A stretch of DNA of 10,788 nt from Clostridia bacterium (GTDB lineage Bacteria > Bacillota_A > Clostridia > Christensenellales > Aristaeellaceae). Made by a program: the position numbers and the translations under genes. Location: positions 1 to 10,788 of the forward strand of contig JAFRMB010000176.1 in assembly GCA_017430945.1 (NCBI GenBank), in the 5' to 3' direction. Below are positions 1 to 6,021 of the stretch, piece after piece; the first letter of the stretch is position 1; each line of letters begins with the position of its first letter. The notes beneath the pieces are model-generated. The model had not been told where the DNA came from. It ran no database searches and saw nothing but the letters and a program-made list of their open reading frames with translations.

Positions 1-5
1 GTAGT

Positions 6-59
6 ATTTTCCGGTTGCGCAGGGTTGGCACTTAACTTTGCTGTTCCCTGCCGGAAAAT
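6..59. repeat. Imperfect inverted repeat near the left edge
   Basis: The left arm is ATTTTCCGG (6-14) plus CAGGG (20-24), separated by a 5-nt bulge. The right arm is CCCTG (46-50) followed directly by CCGGAAAAT (51-59). The 21-nt loop and the lack of a following T-run argue against a simple intrinsic terminator. It could be a regulatory dyad or the end of a repeat element cut by the window. Apart from this dyad I see no convincing gene in 1-190. Confidence 0.35.
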
Positions 60-190
60 CTCCACCCTTTTACCTTGACAGCTCTCTACCCTAGTAAGTG
101 TTACCCATGCTTGACGCCAATAGAATTCGTACGATTTCATCGAATGATCCTGTCGTAGCATAGACTTGCTTGAAGTTATGAGGTGTTCGG

Positions 191-217
191 CATGTTAACG
201 CGCACGGCGTTGACACG
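191..217. promoter_or_regulatory. Candidate operator dyad over the -35 box of the sms operon
   Basis: The half-sites CATGTTAACGC (191-201) and GCGTTGACACG (207-217) are inverted around a 5-nt centre, with 9 of 11 positions complementary. The right half contains the -35 hexamer TTGACA (210-215), so a bound dimer would block RNA polymerase. The obvious candidate ligand is the helix-turn-helix DUF134 protein encoded immediately downstream. The dyad is visible in the sequence; its role as operator is inference. Confidence 0.45.
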
Positions 218-238
218 CTTTCGCTTGCCGGATATAAT
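210..238 (+). promoter_or_regulatory. Consensus sigma-A-type promoter of the sms operon
   Basis: TTGACA (210-215) and TATAAT (233-238) are both perfect consensus hexamers, separated by an optimal 17-bp spacer. Transcription would start near 245, giving a leader of about 24 nt before the ATG at 269. This is the strongest promoter in the window. Its full consensus suggests that a repressor is needed to control it, which fits the overlapping dyad. Confidence 0.9.
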
Positions 239-268
239 CGACATATGACGAAAACAGGAGGGCTGTCC

Positions 269-607
269 ATGTCAAGGCCACAGCGATGCCGCAGGATCTG
301 CGCCATGCCTGCATACACTCGATTCTCGTCTGTGGGTGCCAGTGGGGATGTGATCCGTCTCGCGCTCGACGAATACGAGTCCATACGACTGATGGATCTC
401 GTGGGCTGTACCCATGAGCAATGCGCCGGGATCATGCAGATCTCCCGAACGACCGTGACGGAGATCTACGCCTCTGCACGGCACAAACTGGCTCAGGCAC
501 TGGTCTACGGTCGGGCACTTGAGATCGACGGAGGGCAGGTGCGCGTGTGCGACCGCTCCGATCCGTGCCTTCTCGTCAAATGCGATGCTTCTGTCCGGGA
601 TCGTTGA
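269..607 (+). CDS. DUF134 family helix-turn-helix protein, putative regulator of the sms operon
   Basis: The product is 112 residues, normal for DUF134 (UPF0251). The family hallmarks are visible: an N-terminal SRPQRCRRIC segment, the stretch LDEYESIRLMDL (33-44), and a sigma-factor-like helix-turn-helix around 46-78. An earlier in-frame ATG exists at 245, but the AGGAGGG at 256-262 lies 6 nt before the ATG at 269, so that start was chosen. There are seven cysteines: C7, C11, C47, C52, C94, C100 and C105. The last three form a C-terminal C-x5-C-x4-C cluster that could bind a metal or Fe-S cluster. It is the first gene of an operon with smsC (40 nt gap) and smsB. DUF134 proteins are poorly characterised. 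I infer a DNA-binding, possibly metal- or cluster-sensing autoregulator; the family call is firm, the function is not. Confidence 0.85.
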   Translation: MSRPQRCRRICAMPAYTRFSSVGASGDVIRLALDEYESIRLMDLVGCTHEQCAGIMQISRTTVTEIYASARHKLAQALVYGRALEIDGGQVRVCDRSDPCLLVKCDASVRDR

Positions 608-647
608 CCCGGTCAGCCTGCATTCGTCTGAAAAAGGAGGATATAAA

Positions 648-1391
648 ATGCCTATTCTCGAGCTTCGGGACATCCGATTCGACGTGGATGATGACGCAGG
701 CCATGTCGAGATACTTAATGGCGTCAGCTTCGTTATCCCGGAACGAAGGTTCGTCGTCATCACAGGGCCGAACGGCGGCGGCAAATCGACGATCGCCAAG
801 GTGATCGCCGGTATACGCCGTCCAACATCCGGCAGGATCCTGTTCGACGGACGCGATATCACCGATCTGGACATCACTGCCCGCGCAAAACTGGGCATCA
901 GCTATGCGCTGCAGCAGCCCGTCCGCTTCAAGGGCATCCGGGTCGTCGACCTGCTTCGGATCGCTTCCGGACGGGACCTGTCCGTTTCAGAATCCTGTGA
1001 ATACCTCTCGCGCGTGGGATTATGTGCCAGGGACTATATCCAGCGAGAAGTGAATGCCAGCCTCTCCGGCGGTGAACTCAAACGTATCGAGATCGCCACC
1101 ATCCTTGCCCGAGGCACGCGCCTGAGCGTATTCGACGAGCCGGAAGCCGGCATCGACCTGTGGAGCTTCCAGAACCTGATCCGCGTATTCGAGGAAATGC
1201 GAAGCTCGATCAAAGACAGTGCCATACTCGTGATCTCCCATCAGGAGCGCATCCTGAGCATCGCGGATGAGATCATCGTGGTCGCAGACGGCCAGATCCG
1301 TCAGCAGGGTGCCAGGGACGAGGTCCTGCCTTCGCTGATCGGCACAGGCCTCGCTTTGTCCAGCTGCGACAGGCTGCAGGAGAGGGGTTGA
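648..1391 (+). CDS. smsC: SmsC/SufC-type Fe-S cluster assembly ATPase
   Basis: This 247-residue ABC ATPase has the size of SufC. Visible motifs are Walker A GPNGGGKST (40-48), a Q-loop near Q89/Q90, signature LSGGELKR (139-146), Walker B with FDEPEAGID (162-170) and the switch histidine H198. The glutamate-rich LSGGELKR and DEPEAGID variants are typical of the SufC branch rather than of transporters, and no permease gene is nearby. It should act in the cytosol, using ATP to drive conformational change in the SmsB scaffold during Fe-S cluster assembly. The start ATG has AAAGGAGG 8 nt upstream; an in-frame ATG at 519 overlaps the DUF134 gene and is rejected. The gene ends 4 nt before smsB, which implies tight co-translation. 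With only SmsB as partner, the locus matches the minimal SUF-like SMS system described in archaea and anaerobic bacteria, not the canonical sufBCDSU set. Confidence 0.92.
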   Translation: MPILELRDIRFDVDDDAGHVEILNGVSFVIPERRFVVITGPNGGGKSTIAKVIAGIRRPTSGRILFDGRDITDLDITARAKLGISYALQQPVRFKGIRVVDLLRIASGRDLSVSESCEYLSRVGLCARDYIQREVNASLSGGELKRIEIATILARGTRLSVFDEPEAGIDLWSFQNLIRVFEEMRSSIKDSAILVISHQERILSIADEIIVVADGQIRQQGARDEVLPSLIGTGLALSSCDRLQERG

Positions 1392-1395
1392 AGAC

Positions 1396-2313
1396 ATGGA
1401 TCCGATACAGAAGCACATGCTTGAGGAGATCGCAGATCTCCACGGGATGCCTGAAGGCGCCTACAATATCCGCGCAAACGGTGTCAGCACAGGACGCCGC
1501 AGCACTACAGCCGTCGAGATCATCTCCAAACCGGATGGAAGCGGCATCGACATCCGCATCGCGCCGGGGACCCGGAAACAGAGCGTACACATCCCGGTAG
1601 TGCTCTCAGAATCCGGACTGAAGGAAACGGTGTACAACGATTTCTACATCGGAGAGGATTGCGATGTGACGATCATCGCCGGCTGCGGGATCCATAACTG
1701 CGGCGAGCAGGACAGTCAGCACGACGGGATCCACCGCTTCCACATCGAAAAGAACGCCCGCGTCCGGTATGTTGAAAAGCACTATGGCGAAGGTGATGGC
1801 GACGGCAAGCGCATCCTGAATCCCGTCACGGAGATCAGCATGGCGCAGAACAGCAGTCTTGAGATGGAGATGGTACAGATACGCGGCGTGGATTCAACCC
1901 GTCGTACCACCATCGCCGTGCTCGACAGCGGAGCAAAACTCACGGTCAAGGAGCGGCTCATGACACATGGCAGTCAATCGGCCGACAGCATCTATAAAGT
2001 CGAACTCAACGGCAGTGCCGCCAGCGCGGACGTTGTATCCCGTTCCGTTGCCCGGGGCACTTCCACGCAGAGGTTCGATGCAGGCATCGTTGGCAATGCG
2101 CCCTGCCACGGGCATACCGAATGCGATTCCATCATCATGGATCAGGGCCGCATCATCGCCGTGCCCAGGCTGGAAGCCAACGATGTTGATGCCGAGCTCA
2201 TACACGAGGCAGCCATCGGCAAGATCGCCGGCGAACAGCTCGTCAAGCTAATGACACTGGGGCTTTCAGAAGCGGAAGCTGAGGAGCAGATCATCGGCGG
2301 CTTTCTGAAATGA
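1396..2313 (+). CDS. smsB: SmsB, minimal SufB/SufD-family Fe-S scaffold
   Basis: This is a compact 305-residue SufBD-family protein; SufB of the full SUF system is near 480. The C-terminal core is well conserved: SRSVARGTS (215-223), CHGHTECDSIIMD (237-249), and IHEAAIGKIAGEQL (269-282). From remembered E. coli SufB, C243 in TECDS matches the essential Cys405, and H270/E271 match the His433/Glu434 region. There is also a Cys/His-rich stretch, GCGIHNCGEQDSQHDGIH (96-113), typical of the short anaerobe form. It probably forms a homodimer that binds two SmsC subunits and carries the nascent cluster. AGGAGAGGGG lies just upstream of the ATG, within the end of smsC. No sufS, sufU or other sulfur donor is in the window. 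A bidirectional terminator follows. Confidence 0.9.
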   Translation: MDPIQKHMLEEIADLHGMPEGAYNIRANGVSTGRRSTTAVEIISKPDGSGIDIRIAPGTRKQSVHIPVVLSESGLKETVYNDFYIGEDCDVTIIAGCGIHNCGEQDSQHDGIHRFHIEKNARVRYVEKHYGEGDGDGKRILNPVTEISMAQNSSLEMEMVQIRGVDSTRRTTIAVLDSGAKLTVKERLMTHGSQSADSIYKVELNGSAASADVVSRSVARGTSTQRFDAGIVGNAPCHGHTECDSIIMDQGRIIAVPRLEANDVDAELIHEAAIGKIAGEQLVKLMTLGLSEAEAEEQIIGGFLK

Positions 2314-2370
2314 CCTGTTGAATGCTCGTTCCAAAACGCATCCAGCCTTTCAGATCAACTATCAAAACAG

Positions 2371-2412
2371 AAGCGCCTGTCCATTTCAGATCAGGCGCTT
2401 TTGTTCGTTTTT
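2371..2412. terminator. Bidirectional intrinsic terminator between converging genes
   Basis: AAGCGCCTG (2371-2379) and CAGGCGCTT (2392-2400) form a perfect 9-bp stem with a 12-nt loop. T-rich sequence follows on the plus strand (TTTTGTTCGTTTTT), and on the minus strand the stem is followed by TCTGTTTTG. It would end the sms transcript and the convergent zinc-ribbon gene transcript. Confidence 0.85.
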
Positions 2413-2414
2413 CA

Positions 2415-5400
2415 TCAGGTGCCGCTGATGATGCCCGTCGGCGGCTGGCAGTACGGGCAAGCCTTGTAGCCCCAATCCTTGGCGTAACGCAGCGTGATCC
2501 TGGTGCCGTTCTTCATACCACCCTTCGAGCACTTCGAAGACTTGTGGTAGTAATAATACTGCTTGCCTGTCAGACTGATGTACACCTTGGAGCTTCCCGC
2601 AGCGTTGTACTTCTTTGTCGAGACCTTTGCCTTGCTGTAGCTGACTGCATTCACCGTAGACACGCCCGTATTGATGCCTCGCTTGCAAACCGGGCACAGC
2701 TTTTTGCCCATCGCGCGCGCCTTGGTTACGCTGCCGGAGGACGCGCCGGATCCGGCGTGGAGCTTGTAATAGTGATAATACTTGTCAGACCCGCTGGAGT
2801 AGACCTTTCGGCTTGCCGAAGCCAGACAGGTCGGACATGCCGTCTTGCCGTAGTTCATCGCCGTCTCCAGCGATACGCGGGATGCATTGGTCATACCGCT
2901 GCAGTTCCGCTTGGCGTGATAGTGTTTCGCAGTGGTCGTGGTGTACACCTTGATGCCGGATGCGCCGGCTTTGTAGTTGGCCTTCCGGGTGATCTTTTTG
3001 GTCTTGGTCACGCAGTACGGGCATGGCTTGTAGCCGTAACCCAGTGCGGATGCCAGCGAGCCTTTCTTTGCACCGACACCGGCGTGTGTCTTGCTGGCAT
3101 GATAGTACTTTCCGCCGCGCGTGGCGTACACCGTCTTGCGCGCGCGCTTCAGGCACTTCGGACAGGCCTTTTTCCCGTAGTTCATCGCCGTCTCGAGCGT
3201 GACCCGCGATGCGTTGGTCATTCCGGAGCAGGTACTTCTGCGATGATAATACTTGCTGTCCGCGCGCGTGTACACCTTGACGCCGGACTTTCCGCTCTTG
3301 TACCTGTGGCTGTTCTTCAGCTTGGATGCCGCCTTGCGGATCGCCGCTGTAGTGGTCGAGCTGGCTTTTCTCGCCGCTTTTGCGGCCGAGGATCCAAGGC
3401 AATACTGGCATGCCGTCTGATTCAGCATCAACGCCTGTGCAAGCGTGCGCGGCTGGCCCTTTTTCATGCCGGATTTCGAGCAGGAACTCGCCGCATGATA
3501 ATACTTGCCGCCGTCTGTGGAATACACCTTACGATTGGCCGATCTAGCACACGTCGGACAGGCTTTCTTTCCCGCTGTGATCGCCTGGCGCAGCGTGATG
3601 CGACTGGCTCCCTTCATGCCTGAACAGCCGTTGTTCAAATGGTAATAGCTGCCACCCTTTGTAGCGTAGACATAGGTATTGCTCGCCGTCGCCGTCCTGC
3701 TTGCGGCACTGCTTCCAACAGCCGCAACGGTCTGCGTCGCCGAAGAACTGGATGTCTTGCCGCTCAGCGCCGATGCGCCGTTGGCAGAACCGTTGCTCCA
3801 GCATCGCGGACATCTCTTTTTCCCGGACGCCAGCGCCTGTGCCAGCGTACCGCTGCTAGCATTGGACATGCCGGAGCACGTGGCGTAAGAGTGATAATAC
3901 TCACCGCCCTGTGTCGCATAGACCACCGTGTTGGAAGCGGATGCACAGACCGGACAAGGCTGACGCTTCTGAAGCAGCATCGACTTGAGCGTATAGGACT
4001 GGGCGTTCTTCATGCCGGAGCAGAATCTGTCGGTATGATAGTACTTGCCGTTCCGCGTGCCATAGACGGTGGAGTCATCCGCAGCCGCGTCCGCAGCCCT
4101 GGCCATATCCTGTGCAGAAGGCATGTGTGACTTGATGCAGACTCTGCACTTTGACTTGCCCAATACCATGGCCTCGCCGAGTGTCACCTCGGCTGCGCCG
4201 GCCATACCCTGGCACGTCTTATTCTTGTGATAGGATTTGCCGCCCGCCGTACAATATACTTTTGTCCCTGCCTCGGCGCAGCACGTCGGACACGCCTGCT
4301 TGCCGGCCAACAGTGCCGACTTCAGAGAACCGCGTGATGCGCCCCTCATGCCCGAGCAGTCGCTGGTAAGATGGTAATACTTGCCGGTCTTGGTAGCGTA
4401 CACCGATATGCCGCTGGCATCCTTGGTACTTGCAGTGATGAACTTCACCGCGCCGCTGGCAAGGCTCTGCTGGGTCTTCGTAACGCAGACCGGACACGGC
4501 GTCTTGCCGGCACGCTCTGCAGCTTCCTTTGTATAAGGTACCGCAGTGGTCATACCGGAGCAGTGTTCATCGGTGTGGTAATAGCTGCCGTTGCGCGTTG
4601 CGTAGTACATGAGCGAGCCATTGCCCGAAGTGTTCATACAGACCGGGCAAGCGGACTGCTTACGGCTGTTCTCCGCAACATCCTTCGGCACGCGGGATAC
4701 AGAAACGCCCGCATCGATATTGGTACAATCGCTTCGGCTGTGATAATACAGGCCGCTGATCGGGCTGTAAACATATTCGGATGCATTCAGCGCAGCGTTG
4801 GCGGATGCATCGGCAAGAGCCGTGGCTGTGGGCTGCACGATATCATCCGTGAGATCCACGATGCCGCTCTTTGAAAGATCCGACGTGCCGGCATCGACAT
4901 CCAGGCTCGTGTCTTCATCTGTATCTTCGTCTTCCTCTGTACCGACGATGCTTGCCGTCGGCGCGATGCTGGCGGGCGGCAACGTAATGTTGGGCTGCAT
5001 GGGCTCGTCATTCCGTCCGCCCAGGATGCCTGTGATCAACAGGATCAGCGCCACGATGAACCAGATCGCGGATGCGGCCGTGATCGCATAGCGGATCGGC
5101 TTATCGAAGCGGTTCCTTCGCCAAAGCAGGTAGATGCCCAGAGGCGGGAACAGGAACAGCAACAGATACGTCACCCAGTCGTTCTCATCGACGTACTGCA
5201 TGAGCGGGCTCTGATTTTGATAGTAGCCATCTCCTGCATCCTCGTCGGAATAGCGATCGTCATAAACGCCATCGCCGTAGCCATCGTCCGCATAGCCGCC
5301 ATCATCATAGCCGTCGCCGTAGCCGTCGTCCGCATAGCCGTCGCCGTAGCTGTCGTCCGCGTAGCCGTCGTCCGCATAGCCGCCGTCATCATAGCCGTCG

Positions 5401-5675
5401 CCTGCGTAGCCATCGTCCGCATAGCCGTCGTCTGCGTAGCCGTCGTCTGCGTAGCCGTCGTCTGCGTAGCCATCGTCCGCGTAGCCGTCATCATAGCCGC
5501 CGTCCGAATACTCATCGTAGTCGCCGTTTGCAGAATCATATTCATTATAATCATCTTCCGCCGAAGGCTTGGCCCTGGAGCCAAAAAGCCGCTTGACCTC
5601 GCCATCGCCCCAGCGATAGGCCAGACCTCTTTTCGACAGATTGAGTTTCAGCTTTCCAAGCTTTCCTGTTGCCAT
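2415..5675 (-). CDS. Membrane protein with Asp/Tyr repeats and 13 tandem Ada-like zinc-ribbon modules
   Basis: The protein has 1086 residues. In order: a basic segment (1-37) whose LKLNLSKRGLAYRWG faintly recalls DUF4236; an Asp/Tyr/Gly-rich stretch (about 41-152) built on DDGYA units; two membrane segments (about 167-185 and 196-218) flanking a basic loop RRNRF; an acidic linker to about 300; then 13 modules from 302 to 1076. Each module reads VY-x4-G-K-YYH-x4-C-SGM, then a Thr-Leu-x2-Ala helix and G-K-x-A-C-P-x-C. The His-Cys-Cys-Cys pattern resembles the Ada-type zinc-binding ribbon also found at the C-terminus of some secreted nucleases. The ATG at 5675 has AAGGTGG 7 nt upstream; a TTG two codons earlier is too close. 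The positive-inside rule puts the basic loop in the cytosol and the array outside, but the N-terminus lacks a signal peptide, so topology is uncertain. Function is unknown; zinc binding is inferred. The reading frame is intact throughout. Confidence 0.9.
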   Translation of the reverse strand: MATGKLGKLKLNLSKRGLAYRWGDGEVKRLFGSRAKPSAEDDYNEYDSANGDYDEYSDGGYDDGYADDGYADDGYADDGYADDGYADDGYAGDGYDDGGYADDGYADDSYGDGYADDGYGDGYDDGGYADDGYGDGVYDDRYSDEDAGDGYYQNQSPLMQYVDENDWVTYLLLFLFPPLGIYLLWRRNRFDKPIRYAITAASAIWFIVALILLITGILGGRNDEPMQPNITLPPASIAPTASIVGTEEDEDTDEDTSLDVDAGTSDLSKSGIVDLTDDIVQPTATALADASANAALNASEYVYSPISGLYYHSRSDCTNIDAGVSVSRVPKDVAENSRKQSACPVCMNTSGNGSLMYYATRNGSYYHTDEHCSGMTTAVPYTKEAAERAGKTPCPVCVTKTQQSLASGAVKFITASTKDASGISVYATKTGKYYHLTSDCSGMRGASRGSLKSALLAGKQACPTCCAEAGTKVYCTAGGKSYHKNKTCQGMAGAAEVTLGEAMVLGKSKCRVCIKSHMPSAQDMARAADAAADDSTVYGTRNGKYYHTDRFCSGMKNAQSYTLKSMLLQKRQPCPVCASASNTVVYATQGGEYYHSYATCSGMSNASSGTLAQALASGKKRCPRCWSNGSANGASALSGKTSSSSATQTVAAVGSSAASRTATASNTYVYATKGGSYYHLNNGCSGMKGASRITLRQAITAGKKACPTCARSANRKVYSTDGGKYYHAASSCSKSGMKKGQPRTLAQALMLNQTACQYCLGSSAAKAARKASSTTTAAIRKAASKLKNSHRYKSGKSGVKVYTRADSKYYHRRSTCSGMTNASRVTLETAMNYGKKACPKCLKRARKTVYATRGGKYYHASKTHAGVGAKKGSLASALGYGYKPCPYCVTKTKKITRKANYKAGASGIKVYTTTTAKHYHAKRNCSGMTNASRVSLETAMNYGKTACPTCLASASRKVYSSGSDKYYHYYKLHAGSGASSGSVTKARAMGKKLCPVCKRGINTGVSTVNAVSYSKAKVSTKKYNAAGSSKVYISLTGKQYYYYHKSSKCSKGGMKNGTRITLRYAKDWGYKACPYCQPPTGIISGT
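2448..4772 (-). repeat. Array of 13 zinc-ribbon modules within the membrane protein
   Basis: Module positions in the protein are 302-346, 357-397, 425-465, 473-513, 537-577, 585-625, 669-709, 717-759, 800-841, 849-888, 910-950, 958-997 and 1031-1076. Modules are 40-46 residues, each ending in C-x2-C, with Ala/Ser/Lys-rich linkers of 7-41 residues. Module 8 and module 13 have short insertions around the first Cys (CSKSGM, CSKGGM). Modules 10 and 12 replace the first Cys with His. The others keep all four candidate zinc ligands. Confidence 0.85.
2685..3284 (-). repeat. Duplicated two-module unit with 330-bp period
   Basis: Protein residues about 798-888 (modules 9 and 10) and 908-997 (modules 11 and 12) are copies at an offset of 110 residues, or 330 bp. 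Both copies share SG-(V/I)-KVYT, CSGMTNASRV and LETAMNYGK in the first module and a His-for-Cys change in the second. At DNA level GTAGTTCATCGCCGTCTC occurs in both copies, near 2850 and 3177. This indicates expansion by a two-module step after the His variant arose. Confidence 0.75.
5247..5498 (-). repeat. 15-bp tandem repeat coding for Asp/Tyr-rich DDGYA units
   Basis: The plus strand shows near-identical 15-bp units such as TCTGCGTAGCCGTCG at 5431, 5446 and 5461, with degenerate copies on both sides. In the gene they encode DDGYA, degenerating to DGGYA and GDGYA. Because the period is five codons, copy-number change by slippage would keep the frame and only alter the length of the acidic segment. 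Confidence 0.85.
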
Positions 5676-5727
5676 AACCAAACCACCTTATCGAAATGCA
5701 TCGAAGTTATTACACATAGACCGGTCC

Positions 5728-5764
5728 GACTTCCCGAAGGTTCCGAAAGTCAGGGTTTACACCC
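5728..5764 (-). promoter_or_regulatory. Structured leader hairpins of the zinc-ribbon gene
   Basis: Read on the minus strand, GGGT-GTAA-ACCC (5753-5764) is a 4-bp stem capped by a GNRA-type tetraloop. It is followed by GACTTTC and GGAAGTC (5728-5751), a 7-bp stem with one G-T pair and a 10-nt loop. If transcription starts near 5792, the leader is about 115 nt, longer than needed for a ribosome binding site. No known riboswitch is recognised. Confidence 0.3.
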
Positions 5765-5798
5765 GCCCAACCATGGTATTCTACTTAATGCCATTACA

Positions 5799-5827
5799 AG
5801 CATACATCATACAGGCGTCGATGTCAA
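5799..5827 (-). promoter_or_regulatory. Candidate promoter of the zinc-ribbon gene
   Basis: On the minus strand TTGACA (5822-5827) is a perfect -35 box. After a 17-bp spacer comes TATGCT (5799-5804), a 4-of-6 -10 box. AT-rich DNA lies directly upstream. A TATGAT nearby (5806-5811) is only 10 bp from the -35 and is not used in this call. Confidence 0.6.
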
Positions 5828-5933
5828 TCTCTTAGGTCATAAAAATTGAAATTTTGTCACAATTTAATTTAATCAATGCGTCATATATCGAAATATTATT
5901 GCAAAATTTATACCGAAACATCATATTCATGGA

Positions 5934-5962
5934 TTGCCTGTTCTTCACGATTGTGCTATAAT
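5934..5962 (+). promoter_or_regulatory. Extended -10 promoter of the CapA-like gene
   Basis: TATAAT (5957-5962) is preceded by TGC, an extended -10. The -35 is TTGCCT (5934-5939), 17 bp upstream and a 4-of-6 match. The expected start is near 5969, at the first strand of the leader pseudoknot candidate. Confidence 0.75.
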
Positions 5963-5966
5963 AAAT

Positions 5967-6006
5967 CCGTAATTTTGCGGAATCATTACGGAACTACCGG
6001 GATTCC
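5967..6006 (+). promoter_or_regulatory. Candidate H-type pseudoknot leader before the CapA-like gene
   Basis: Stem 1 pairs CCGTAAT (5967-5973) with ATTACGG (5985-5991), 7 bp perfect. The loop of that hairpin contains GGAATC (5979-5984), which pairs perfectly with GATTCC (6001-6006). Loop 1 is 5 nt, the stem junction 0 nt and loop 3 is 9 nt, the geometry of a compact H-type pseudoknot. It ends immediately before the Shine-Dalgarno TTGGAGG (6007-6013). No known riboswitch class is recognised. Folding and function are inference. Confidence 0.45.
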
Positions 6007-6021
6007 TTGGAGGTTAGAGCC

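Larger units (their letters stand above)
5676..6021. other. Divergent intergenic region, 346 bp
   Basis: No coding capacity is recognisable here. The left part (to about 5800) is the leader of the minus-strand zinc-ribbon gene. The middle (about 5836-5930) is strongly AT-rich compared with the GC-rich flanks and could act as UP elements for both divergent promoters. The right part holds the CapA-like gene promoter and its structured leader. Confidence 0.7.

Noticed and set aside
1..65. Possible minus-strand gene start (GTG at 65-63) running off the left edge
   Set aside because: An AAGG lies 7 nt upstream and the frame stays open to the edge, but only about 21 residues are visible, unrecognised, with no convincing promoter. 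It also overlaps the inverted repeat at 6-59.
1..78. Plus-strand frame open from base 1 to a TGA at 76-78, reading VVFSGC near the start
   Set aside because: FSGC recalls the start of a radical-SAM CxxxCxxC motif, but the following residues do not supply it and the frame stops. There is too little to call a gene tail.
75..80. Perfect TTGACA on the plus strand
   Set aside because: No -10-like hexamer lies at 16-18 bp, so it is an isolated match.
272..898. Minus-strand open frame of 208 residues across the DUF134 and smsC genes
   Set aside because: Both overlapped plus-strand genes have clear family motifs, and the minus frame resembles nothing.
2322..3623. Plus-strand open frame of 433 residues antisense to the zinc-ribbon array
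   Set aside because: It is an Ala/Arg/Leu-rich shadow of the repeated minus-strand modules, with periodic composition inherited from them, no family resemblance and no good ribosome binding site. It also runs through the terminator.
5247..5498. Regular direct repeats considered as a CRISPR array
   Set aside because: The units are 15 bp head to tail with no spacers and lie in frame within a coding region.
5217..5849. Plus-strand open frame rich in Val, Ile and Ala opposite the Asp/Tyr repeat
   Set aside because: The hydrophobic repeats are the reverse reading of the DDGYA codons; the frame also runs through the leader and promoter of the real gene.
6007..6021. Earlier TTG start for the CapA-like gene
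   Set aside because: The TTG is part of the TTGGAGG ribosome binding site that serves the ATG at 6022; similar TTG codons at 5681 and 9299 (minus strand) fail for the same reason or are too close to the site.
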